NCBI GenBank assembly: GCA_022496805.1
Contig: CM040103.1
Location: forward strand, 1,134,001-1,198,000
Direction of reading: 5' to 3'
DNA from: Pohlia nutans
Lineage: Eukaryota > Streptophyta > Bryopsida > Bryales > Mniaceae
DNA length: 64,000 bases
The notes under the pieces were generated by a model. The model saw nothing but the letters and a program-made list of their open reading frames with translations, did not search any database and was not told the origin of the DNA. Of the stretch, positions 32,901 to 43,394 are shown in pieces (the first letter of the stretch is position 1; every line of letters starts with the position of its first letter). The translations under genes were made by a program, and so were the position numbers.

Positions 32901-35900
32901 GTCAGTCATTTTTTTATTTACTTATACAAACGACAGCCTGCAGCAATCAATCCATAGCAATTACTCCCTGTGTCCGAAAATAACTGTACTAGTTTTTGGC
33001 GTGTTTTAAGTTAACTTGACGCTTTTCTTTTTGTGAAAAAAATTCGTCTCAGTACTTGAAAAATAGTCTAGCTCAAAAAGGAGTATGTAGTTTTTGTGTC
33101 ACTCTCATAGTCCACCTTGTTTGAAGTGGACAAGGCTCATGTTTGAAATATAAAACATATCTCTCGAAAAATATTGCAAACTTTATGGGTATATAAAACA
33201 ACAATCTCTACAATCATTGTTTTATCACTTGGAGTAGTTTATGGACATTTTGGTGCATCAAGTTTGTAATGCAATATCTTGGATCTAAACCTCATCATTC
33301 ATAATCCTCTCTTGTCACTTTCATTGCACATGACTCGAGGATATAAAGGTCTTGATTTAGTTTGGGAAATTGAGTTATGTCTAATAACCGTCAGTCCTCA
33401 ATTAGTTATCCACTACGTAACCTTCTTTTGTCACTTTTAAAGGATTTAAGGTAGTTTAAAGTGATAACCCTGGCCTCCACCGACTCTTTAAGAGAGTTGT
33501 AAATCTCCACGATTGAACGGTCTTGCTCTAGTTTGGAGGATTCGAGGGTTATGTTTGATAACCAGCTTGATGCTTTGCAGCTCAACCGATTATTTAATCC
33601 ACTGTAACAACCCTTTGTTGGAAGAGCATTGCTTACCTCTTTTGTAATCCAACAGGTTGGAACAATTTCTGCTAATGGTGATCGTGAAATTGGGAACTTG
33701 ATTGCACGTGCCATGGCGAAAGTTGGTAAAGAAGGTGTTATCACTGTAACTGTAAGTGAGCAATACTTGCTATTGCTTGCCTAACCCATGGCTCTTAAAT
33801 TTTGGTTTGCTTGGTGTGTGGGCTTGGTATTGAAAGGTCCAAGTTCTATATCTTTTTTAATGCTTGTTCAACCATCTTTTTTCATTAAAAGAAATTCCAT
33901 AGTCATCTAGCCCTCCAAGTCTTTTTGTTTCTTGTCCTTACTATTACATAATCCTTGGAGAATTTTGATCTACAAATGTACAACATGAAAAAAAATATAT
34001 CTTGAATTTTTATAATGTAGAAAATTTTGACTCATGAATAGTTAACTATTTGAAAATTGAATGGAAATTCATGAATACCATTATTAATTGGTTTCTAGAA
34101 GGGTCCTTTTGCCTCCCATGAAAATAGGGACTCAAGCTCACGCATTGAGTGAGATACGAGAAACTAATTTAATGAAAATCCCTCCTCAAGAATTCTAAGG
34201 AGGGATGTTCCATCCTTTAATGAGATGTCACATAAAAGTCTAAACGAAGAAATTGGGTTATAAAATATTCTACCAAGGATCAAATTTGTAAAGTTCTCTT
34301 CTAATGATGCGACTTCTTGTAATTAAAATGGTTAGCATTCTTCAGGATGGCAAAACTTTGTTCAACGAATTGGAAGTTGTGGAGGGTATGAAGCTTGAAA
34401 GGGGTTACATTTCCCCTTATTTCATCACCAACACCAAATCTCAAAAAGTGGTAAGTACTTTTGATCGAAACTCCATAACATTCAGTAGCTCTTGCATGGG
34501 CTGCCTTGGAGTTTCATCTAGCTTCATCTTCGGAGTTCTCCCTGCCCCTGCCATGTGTCCCCTTAGCCAATGATGGGGTTGACGAGATAATGAGGTATAT
34601 TCCTCATTGTTTCATTGGAGGGAGAGTAGTCCCTAAGTTTACTATCAAATGTTATGTCTGCTTTAAAATTGCATCTATCATTTGCTCAAATTGGGTTTTA
34701 ACAGTTTTGAGTAAGTTCTATCGAGTAGACTTCCTTTTTTTCAAATTTATTTGTTTATATCAACATGTACGTGCAATGTTCTAGTGATATAAATTTGGTC
34801 CTAGATCATAATTATTGATTTTTCACAATATGATCAATTGAAATTCAGCTCTTTTGAAACCATGAATCCTTGGTCCTTTAGGGGTTAATGCTGATCCAAT
34901 TATATATTAACTTGTTTTGGAGTTCAACTGACGTTTGTGTTGTTGTGATAGGAACTTGAGAACCCGGTCATACTAATTCATGAGAAGAAGATTACAGGCC
35001 TTCAAGCAATTCTCCCAGTCCTTGAGCTTGTTGTCAGGGTACATCATTCTTCATTATTCCCCAGCCTGAACAATTCATTTGCAAATTAATTTATTTACAA
35101 CTTATACCGCAAATTCGTAAGTAGAAAGCTGAGTTTAGAAAACATCATGAGAATGAACGAACTAGAATGTGCAATACATGTTGGAATATATCAAGACGAA
35201 ATGTATTAAATTAACTAACTTGTCACCCAATTCTGTAGAAAAGTGATACTCTTGTGTCTATTTGGTTACTAATATACTATTCACGTATTTTTCTACATAT
35301 CATAGAAAAATTAATTAAGAACTAAATTTATTGTGCACCTTTAACAGACATTTAGCATTTGATCTATCTTATGGATAGATCTTAGTTTATTGTGGTCAGA
35401 TACCATGTTGGAATTAAGTAAATAGTAATTCAATTGACTAAGAGCTTACACTACAAGGAGAAGGCATCGCTTTTCACTCGGTAGGTGAGTCAAATGGCGC
35501 CACTTCGCACTCGCTATCTAAGGCACTCCAGACTTGGTGAATGTGATTCATCACGTAAGGTGGGAGCACCCAATTCTGACAATGTACCCAATGCTGATAA
35601 TTTCTATATAGGTAGTCTTTTTAGAACGCAAATCTAAGCATGTCATAGAGCCCTTATTGTTTGTTGACCAAACTAGTAAGCTATCTATAGTCTACCTAGA
35701 TTTACATTCTAGAATGACTACCATGTCAAGAAATTATCGGCAATGGGTACACTATCGAAATTAGATGCTCCTACCTTAGGACAAGTGTGTACAGTGAACT
35801 CTGACATTGTTTTGAGTGAGAAGCGACCCCTTCGCTAGCAATGTTATGGAAGTCTCTAAGGCCGGTCTTGACAATCATGTTGACACTATTGGACGGTGAC

Positions 35901-37633
35901 TCAGGACCAAAGGCCACTGCTCATTGTAGCAGAAGATGTGGACGGTGACGCCCTGGCTACCCTCATCTTCAACAAAATGCGCGGTGGAGTGAAGGTATTT
36001 GTATGATTTAATATTCATTTATGTTCTCAAAACAAGGTCAACTATCATAATATATATCCATGATTCTCATGCACTAATTCAGTGAAGCATTAATTAGTTT
36101 CTCTTCAATACATAATCTTGCCCTTTTGTTTCCCTGTGTCAATTTCTAGTTTTTTTTGGTTTTCTATTTTGTCATGTTTTCAGAAGATTCACATACTATC
36201 TACTGAATGGGAGTGGTCGTGAAACAGGTTTGTGCTATCAAGGCCCCTGGATTTGGTGAGAGCAGGAACTCTGTTTTGCAGGACCTGGCTGTCCTCACTG
36301 GCGGTCAGGTAACTTACACGGCTCTAACAGTTTTCAACAGAGTTATCCTAAATGAGAAGTTGTGTTTGAATAAGATACAATGTGTTTAATTTGCTTTTAT
36401 ATAGTCTTATTTGTTCACTAAGGAATGGAAGAGCTGAGGGCCTTTTTACACTAGAGGTGAGAAGTTGTGAGGAGGGAAATTTCAGCCAATGGGAGGCCTA
36501 GAAACCAAGAAGATCAATTTCTCATTGGCTAAAATTTCTCTCCTCACGGCTTCTCGCCTCTAATGTAAAGAGACCCTTAGTGCTCTCTCATTATTAAGTG
36601 TGTAAGAGCTTGGTGGTCTTCAAACTCATGCACAACTAGTTTAACCGTCAAGAAAGACGGCTAAACTAATTTTCTATGAGTTTGAAGACCATCAAACTCT
36701 TACACACTAACAATGAGAGGCCACTAAGCTCTTCCACATCTTATAACTATTTAGAGTGAACAAATAAGAGGATATAAAAGCAAAACACATAGTATCTTAG
36801 TCAACACAACTTCTTTTTTAGGATAACTCTAATACCTTACTCTAAGTTGAAGCTTCAAGGTAAGCATCTCCACCAGCAATTTGGAATTGCACTGTGGAAA
36901 ATTACAGGGCATACCATGTAGTTCTCCACCAACATCACTCAATTAGACTCTCGAAATAGTAACTACGCCACTCACAAGTCACCATGCATGGACTGTGTGC
37001 AATCATGATCACGTGCAATTAAGAAGAGAAGATGCAGGCTAGCTTGATTTTTTTTGAGGGCCCTGAACTCGATTGTTGTATTTAGTTTCTCCCTCCAAAT
37101 AAATTGTTGACCAACCCCACAGCATAGAGCTATCCAGCGTGTTGGTGGAGATGCTCTACCAAAATGTAACTTATCAGTTGAAAAAAGAAATCACACCCTT
37201 GATTTTTTTTTTATTTAGCTGTAGATTGTATGTTTTGAAATAAACTATAATGTTCCACAGTAAACCTTTTCATTTTTTTTAGCTTCAATGAAATTGAGGG
37301 ATTTATGACAGTTACCTGTATCTTTACCCCTGAAGGACCAAGAAACCCAAATTGGGCTCCATGTTTTTTAACAGTTTTAAGGTCGTATTTGGACTTCAAG
37401 TTTATATGTTTTTTGACCAACACATGTAGTGATCTTCACTAGTTCTGGTGATATAAAATTTAGTCCCATCTGAATTATATTTTTCATAATATGATCAATT
37501 TAATTTTTCATATAAAACTGTGAATCCTTGGTTCATTAGGAGTTAATGATTTCAGATCACAAATGCATAACCATTAGTTGAACATAACTTTTTTAAAGTT
37601 TGGGGGAACTTTGTCCTTTCTGAAACACCATCA

Positions 37634-37681
<48 letters not shown>

Positions 37682-40600
37682 GTGTGTGTGTATATATAAG
37701 TTATGCCCATTTTCTCATCCTCTGGATCCGCATGAATGAGCAGCTCATCAGTGAAGACCTTGGGTTGAAATTGGAGAAGATAGAACTAGAAATGCTTGGA
37801 GCAGCCAAGAAGGTATGTTAAGGGTCTCTTTTCCTTTTCAGTTCATAAACGCTCAACTCACAAATGCTTCATTAATAGTGAAGGAAATTGAACAATGCCA
37901 ACATCTCATTGATAAACTGCACTCTGCTTTAAAACAAAATTATGATCACTAATTTTGACTCACGGGAATGAGGAATTTATTGGATTTCGTCATCTTGCAG
38001 GTCACAGTATCAAAAGATGACACAATTATTTTGGATGGTGCTGGTGACAAGGCTGTCATTGAGGAACGCCTTGAACAGGTTTGGATTCTTAAATAAGCAA
38101 TAACTTAAATTGATGAATAATAAGTATTCTTGCTCTCATCTATATAATAAGGAAGCTCTAGGAGATAAAGACAGATGTCAACGGGGCAATTAACTTATCT
38201 TTTGGATGCCAAGGGACGATTATTTTTTTGATGCCCTCAGGGGTGCACTCTACATTATGTTTGAGAATCATGTGCATTCATGATGCCTAAATACCTTTGT
38301 ATACAAATGTATTATGTTTTAAATATATGTTTAGTGTAAGTATACGTGAATATTTTCAATTCTAAATGTGTTTATTGTATGTATATGTAATAGTTACGGC
38401 AGTGTTCAAATTAATACCCCTTCTGTGCACTCACGTATACTCTTACGTGTTTACCACAATGCACCCCCCGAGCTGATGCTAACGCAATATAAAATACCCA
38501 TGTTTTGCATGATGCATTTTAGGTGACGTCAAGATGTTTTCATGTTAAACATATTAACGTTTGAAGGGATGTCAAAACAAAATGTTACATTTGATGTTAT
38601 TCTTGACATCAAAACATCTTGACATCACATGAAATGTGTCATGCAAAACATGTGTTTCTTATATAGTGACGGCACAAATTTTGCGCTAGTTTTTTTGTAA
38701 AACACATCGTTCTCTCATTACCATACTAGTGGGAAGTGGGAACATATATGTTTCTATGTTTAAATTCTCTCAATTACTGAATGACTTAAATGGCTTTATT
38801 CTTAGTGGGTATAATGTGTCTGAGTATCATGTTATAACTGCGCACTCTATGCCTAAATTCATATGTTGAAGAAGCTTGCAGATCCGGGACGCTTTGAGTC
38901 AATCCACTTCAGAGTATGATAAAGAAAAGTTGGAAGAGCGACTGGCCAAACTTTCAGGAGGTGTTGCCGTCCTCAAGGTCCGCCATTCTATCTCTCCTTA
39001 CAACACGAAGGAAGTTAACCAAAATTGTGGAAATAAATATGCAGAAAATAAATGTATAATTATGCACTTCCACAAGTGCTTTTCCTTCTGTGGCCTTAGA
39101 GGAAAATTAGAATAAAAATGAAGTGAAGCATTGGTCTATTAGAGCAAGTGGCTGTCATACTTGAGAAACAGCAAAAATAATTGATTATTTAAAATAATAA
39201 AAATTGGGTATTATATGGGTAGTATTCTTTTGGGCACTATTACTTGAATTCTATGAAAGAAAATAAAGAAAAATTGTTGTTCATGCCGTAAAGCCGTATC
39301 GCTAGAAAAAGAAACTAAATTTTCAGTCATTGTAGATTGGCGGAGCTAGTGAAGTGGAAGTCAACGAGAAAAAGGATCGTGTTACTGATGCTTTGAATGC
39401 TACTAAAGCAGCTGTGGAAGAGGGCATTGTACCTGGTAAGGATTCTTCTAGATTCTGTTATTTTTTGTCTTTGATGTCATCTCCAAAAAGTAACATTTGA
39501 CAAAATATTGGAAAGAAGAAAGAATGCTCCATATTATTGAGTGGTATAGAGGAACTATTATTTAGTATGATTAAAAAAATGGGATTACTATTTTTAGTTC
39601 AAACACTTTGGGTTAAAGTGTAGTTCAAATTAATAATGCATAAAAGCATAATTTTGGCAAATGGTTAATGTACAGCTGATGATTGATAGTTTCTTCCATT
39701 TTTGTATGTGGGTTTGTTGAGAAAATAACAAGGTTATTAGTAAAAATTAAACTATTTATAAAACCTTTTTGACAAAGTAAAGAAAATCTTTCTTATGATT
39801 CATGAAGGGCCTTCCTATGATCATACAAAGATATTTCATATATCATAAGAATGACTCTATGATCACTATAACCATAGGGAGATCTCCCCATAAATGAAAG
39901 AAGATTCTCTTTATGTCCAAGAAGTTGTACAAAACAATCAAATTTTACCAAAAAAAACCTTGTTATATTGATGAAGTTCAATTCCAAAAAAATTGACATG
40001 TCTAAAATCCTTTCACACATTTTGTAAAGCCTTTCAGTTTTTCCACTTGTACTTTAATTCTTAAAGAGCCTTTCAGTTTTCTCTTTTCAAACCACTTTTC
40101 AAGACCATTTATTAATTTTTTTAGGCATCATCCAGAACAAGAATAGTATGTACCTATATTTTTAGAATGTAAATTACTTTTATATTTTGAGGTTAAAACT
40201 CAAAAACACTCCTTTCTTTCTAAATTAGGAAATGACGTTTATTAAGGTTAAGTGTGGTACTATATTAATATCATGAATCTGTAGGTGGTGGAGTGGCACT
40301 CTTGTATGCTTCGCGAGAGCTTGATAAATTGCCAACAGAAAACTTTGATCAGAGAATTGGGGTCCAGATTGTTCAAAATGCTCTTAAGGTACTCACTTCA
40401 CTCCGTGACCCTAACTTCTCCTTAATTTCTATCCCATTGCACTATCTGAGACTCATAGATTTTTTTTTAATTCCTATGTGTTTTTTTTTCCTTTTTTTAC
40501 CTATGTAGTCTAGAGGACTATTTAGATTATAAGCTTATGCAAAAAAATGACTGCGTCTACCCTGTTAGTAGATGGCCTTGACATTCATTAAATGGAATTG

Positions 40601-41666
40601 CTGATTGAAAAATGTACATACAGATGCCTGCCTACACAATTGCACATAATGCAGGATTGGAGGGAGCCGTGGTGGTTGGCAAGCTTTTGGAACAGTCCAA
40701 CCTTAATTTGGGTTACGATTCCTCAAAAGGTTTGTTTAACAATTTCTAATTACAATTTCTAATTGAAGATTGAAAACTCAGTGTTGCAGAGGGACTACTC
40801 CTTGGCTTAGCGGATAACTCTAATAAAACAAACAAACAACTAGACCCGTGTAATCATATCACTTTCTCTAATATCACATCTTCATCGAACCCTAGAGAAT
40901 ACACATGCCTACTCCAAAACTCACTTTGTATTGCTCATTATCATTCTTATTCATGTCCCAAGTAATTTTTTAATGTGACTTTTACATACGACAGTCATAA
41001 TATTATGGAACTTCATATGGATTTTGAGCACTTAGGCTTCATATCTTTACAGGAGAGTATGTGGATGTGGTAAAAGCTGGAATCATTGACCCTGTGAAAG
41101 TTATCAGAACGGCTCTTGTGAATGCCGCGAGGTAACATTTGGCCTGGATAATATTACGTGTTTGTTATCTTGCTCCAAATTTAATTTATCTAATCTCAAT
41201 GGAGACGTTAACAGCCGGGCTTTCTGATTCGGGGGGTTTCCCTGGTCGAATTGTGAGGCCGAATCTGCAGGTACTGCTGATTCTGAAACCAAATTGGCCC
41301 CCATGGCCGATTCTGGAGTTCTCAATGGGGAACGCCCTGGCTGTTAACGCCAGGGAACGCGCCTCCAAGGGCGCATTCTGTTTGGGAGCGCGCCCAAGGG
41401 CTCGCCCAGGGGCTTGCTCCCAAACAGAATGCGCCCTTGGAGGCGCGTTCTCTAGTATGCTAAGGTCTCAGATGATCGAATAGGCTGAAGAAAAAGCTCT
41501 TGACATAACTTAGTCTGCAATTTGGGTGTGCAGTGTCTCTGCCCTTATGACGACAACGGAAGCTTTAGTAGCAGATTTCAAGGATGAAAAAGAACTGATG
41601 CCGAGTATGGGAGGTGGCATGGCTGGCATGGGTGGAATGGGAGGTATGAGTGGCATGTACGGTTAA
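29998..41666 (+). CDS. HSP60: Mitochondrial chaperonin HSP60 / CPN60
   Basis: Seventeen exons: 29998-30021, 31307-31438, 32069-32228, 32725-32900, 33656-33751, 34346-34450, 34952-35038, 35905-35994, 36228-36308, 37744-37812, 38001-38078, 38882-38977, 39336-39435, 40285-40388, 40624-40729, 41053-41131, 41534-41666. All junctions are GT-AG and in phase, total 571 aa. Exon 1 encodes only MYRALASR, and exon 2 continues [19 protein letters not shown], a short Arg-rich mitochondrial presequence. GroEL-family signatures follow: [55 protein letters not shown] (ATP site), GGYISPYF-like [54 protein letters not shown], and a Gly-Met tail [17 protein letters not shown]. As a 14-mer ring chaperonin with CPN10 it folds matrix proteins. 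The first exon is the least certain part. Many introns contain MITEs. Confidence 0.95.
30316..30549 (+). mobile_element. TTAA MITE in HSP60 intron 1, 234 bp
   Basis: TTAACCCTTGAAGGGTTG at the left and TTGACCTTTTAAAGGTTAA at the right, TTAA-flanked. Sister copy of 28935-29167, 1.15 kb away. Confidence 0.75.
32237..32486 (-). mobile_element. TTAA MITE in HSP60 intron 3, 250 bp
   Basis: TTAACTCCTAAAGCACCG at the left, CTTGGTTCTTTAGGGATTAA at the right. The interior is the inverse of 34627-34888 and 37323-37546 (GATTCATGG, CAAAATATGATTCAGATGGGA, CCCAATTTGGGC). It begins only 8 bp after the exon 3 splice donor. Confidence 0.65.
32964..33083. mobile_element. Stowaway-like MITE remnant in HSP60 intron 4
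   Basis: CTCCCTGTGTCCGAAAATAAC at the left and the inverse of CTCCTTTTTGAG at the right, flanked by TA. This is the CTCCCTCCGTCC-type terminus of Tc1/mariner-derived Stowaway elements, decayed. Confidence 0.5.
34627..34888 (+). mobile_element. TTAA MITE in HSP60 intron 6
   Basis: Right end CTTGGTCCTTTAGGGGTTAA is intact; the left end (AGTCCCTAAG) is decayed. It shares TGATATAAATTTGGTCC and CACAATATGATCAATT with 37323-37546. Confidence 0.55.
35450..35880. repeat. Imperfect inverted repeat in HSP60 intron 7
   Basis: AGGTGGGAGCACCCAATTC and ACAATGTACCCAATGCTGAT (35557-35600) are the inverse of the sequence around 35735-35780 (ATCGGCAATGGGTACAC, GATGCTCCTACCTT). Weaker pairing extends outward through GGCATCGCTTTTCACTC and its inverse GAGTGAGAAGCGACCCC. 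Probably a degenerate MITE; the right arm ends just before exon 8. Confidence 0.55.
36339..36830. mobile_element. MITE with AGAGTTATCC termini in HSP60 intron 9, 492 bp
   Basis: AGAGTTATCCTAAATGAGAAG at the left is matched, inverted, by the right end (AGAGTTATCCTAAAAAAGAAG). Both arms pair inward (CTTATTTGTTCACT, GGAAGAGCT, TGTGTAAGAG, TTCAAACTCAT) to a loop at about 36650. The left arm is interrupted by a second element at 36438-36576. A relative lies at 49031-49389. Confidence 0.72.
36438..36576. mobile_element. Short MITE nested in the 36339-36830 element, 139 bp
   Basis: The left end GGGCCTTTTTACACTAGAGG (continuing GTGAGAAG) is inverted at the right end (GGGTCTCTTTACATTAGAGG, then CGAGAAG). 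About 37 bp of terminal inverted repeat are present. It splits the left arm of the host hairpin, so it inserted later. Ends resemble those at 51834. Confidence 0.65.
37323..37546 (+). mobile_element. TTAA MITE in HSP60 intron 9
   Basis: Left end TTTACCCCTGAAGGACCAAG, right end CCTTGGTTCATTAGGAGTTAA. Shares TTTTTTGACCAACACATG, TGATATAAAATTTAGTCCC and AATATGATCAATTTAA with the other members of the subfamily. Confidence 0.6.
37637..37698. repeat. (TA)n/(TG)n microsatellite in HSP60 intron 9
   Basis: An uninterrupted TA dinucleotide run passes into TATG, TGTG and TATA, ending about 45 bp before exon 10. It is likely length-variable between individuals. Confidence 0.9.
38240..38650 (+). repeat. 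Dispersed repeat and hairpin in HSP60 intron 11
   Basis: 38240-38500 (GGGTGCACTCTACATTATGTT, TGAGAATCATGTG, TTAATACCCCTTCTGTGCACTC) matches, inverted, 51160-51430. It is followed by an inverted pair: GTGACGTCAAGATGTTTT near 38522 and AAAACATCTTGACATCAC near 38612. Confidence 0.6.
41207..41450. repeat. GC-rich hairpin block in HSP60 intron 16
   Basis: 41355-41389 and 41416-41450 form a perfect 35-bp inverted repeat (starting GAACGCGCCTCCAAGGGCGC) with a 26-nt loop, GC-rich inside an AT-rich intron. Just left, TTAACAGCCGGGC (41210) and the inverse GCCCTGGCTGTTAA (ending near 41346) form a second pair with TTAA at both outer ends. A small element is likely; a regulatory RNA stem is possible. 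Confidence 0.75.
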
Positions 41667-42880
41667 GAATGTAAAAAGCTCCAGCAATTTTGCTAGTGTA
41701 TCTTGACTGACATTTACTAGGCATAACTTCATAACTTCACAGCATGTAAGCCACTTGAACCCAAGCCTTGAGCACCGAGGACAAGTCATAAGAGGCTTAC
41801 ATAACATTCAGTAGCATGCACTGTCTCTGCCTTGGCTCTACAATAGATGATGTGGAATATTCCACACCGAAGAGTACTTCATTAGTAGCTAAGTGGACAA
41901 GTGGAGGCTCAAGGTGATGAGCAAAGTACATGAAGGAAAGGCAGTGGGATGTTGTACTGTTGAGCACACATTAGCACGTGCTCATTATTTACTGGGAGTG
42001 ATTTAGAAGTCACAAGGTTCATTATGATAAGTCTACCATGATCAGAATTATGGTTCAGCCATTTAGGCAGAATGAATGGGCATATTGTAGTGGAGTTTTT
42101 GGCAACCCTTAGAAACAAGGAATACAGATTTTCAGTGCACAAAATAGTCTAGCCCAACTTTTCTGATGCTAGTTGACGATACCACATAGAAGTATTAATA
42201 AGAAGAATAATAATAATAATAACAATGGTTGGCTCAAGTACCATCGTGAATGAAGAGTTTGTTAGGGGTAGTTCGTCTACCTACGCCTCAGGGGCATGGA
42301 TAACAAGTTCTACTCTCGGAGGTAGACTGCTCCCCAGTCACTTGCAATTCGACTACTGACTCGTAATACCAATACGTTTTGTGGAACCCACATTTTCAAC
42401 ACTGCATATAAAATTCATGGGTTTCACTCTCCAGTTACTAGACTCTTCACTTCTCAACGAAGGGAGAAAAAAAAAGTACAAGTAGGGGTGAATCATATAT
42501 ATTATAAGGAGAGGACAAGCTCTCTGCTCATCTTACGCTTCAAATATCTACCAATGTCATTCTACCAAAGTCAGTTACTGTAAAAGGCATATGACGAAAC
42601 GTTACTTCTTTGAGCTCCACCCAAGCTGAGTCATCCATTACTATACAGATACCCAAAACAATCTTCTTGTTTGTGTCCAAAGAGTGACACTTTCGTTGCT
42701 GGTACCCCACATGCATGAGCTGCAAGCCAATTGTCATTTTGTTAAAAAGTGTACAGGTATGAATGAACTTGCATCCCACTTCCTTCGAGACCCATTTGCT
42801 TTCAATTACATAATACACACAACTACAATAACTCAGTAACCTAAAAGTCCACAGTCTGCCCTCCATAATATGACACTCCA
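41667..42880. other. 3' flank of HSP60 and intergenic DNA
   Basis: Contains the HSP60 3' UTR. 41795-41935 carries ACATTCAGTAGC, GATGTGGAATATTCCACACC and GCTAAGTGGACAAGTGGAGG, text shared (inverted) with the element at 48465-48627. A short AAT microsatellite lies near 42205-42222. No gene seen. Confidence 0.5.
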
Positions 42881-43335
42881 AAATATGCCGATATTATTGT
42901 TTCAAGCAAATAGACATGTGACAAGTTATTTTTGTGACTAATCCATGCCTGCCACCTTGAAGTTAGGACTTCCCAAACATGTCATAATAAAGAGGGACAA
43001 CTATAAAATGGAGTTGTAACTTGGAACTGCTTCAATATGACAATATTATTGTTTCAAGCAATAGACATGTGACAAGTCATTTTTGTGACTAATCCATACC
43101 TGCCACCTTGAAGTTAGGACTTCCCAAACATGTCATAATAAAGAGGGACAACTATAAAATGGAGTTGTAACTTGGAACTGCTTCAATATGCCGATATTAT
43201 TGTTTCAAGCAATAGACATGTGACAAGTCATTTTTGTGACTAATCCATGCCTGCCACCTTGAAGTTAGGACTTCCCAAACATGTCATAATAAAGAGGGAC
43301 AACTGTAAAATGGAGCTGTACCTTAGAACTGCTTC
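42880..43335. repeat. Tandem repeat: three copies of about 153 bp
   Basis: Units beginning ATATGCCGATATTATTGTTTC (about 42882), ATATGACAATATTATTG (43034) and ATATGCCGATATTATTG (43187) are almost identical through CCTGCCACCTTGAAGTTAGG and GGAACTGCTTCAA. The last copy ends 60 bp beyond the stop codon of the NFKBIL1-like gene, so the array overlaps its likely 3' UTR. Confidence 0.9.
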
Positions 43336-43394
43336 AAGTCCAAAGAGCTCATCTGCAATTCGGCCAGCAAGCTCAAGAGAACAAGACATGTTGA

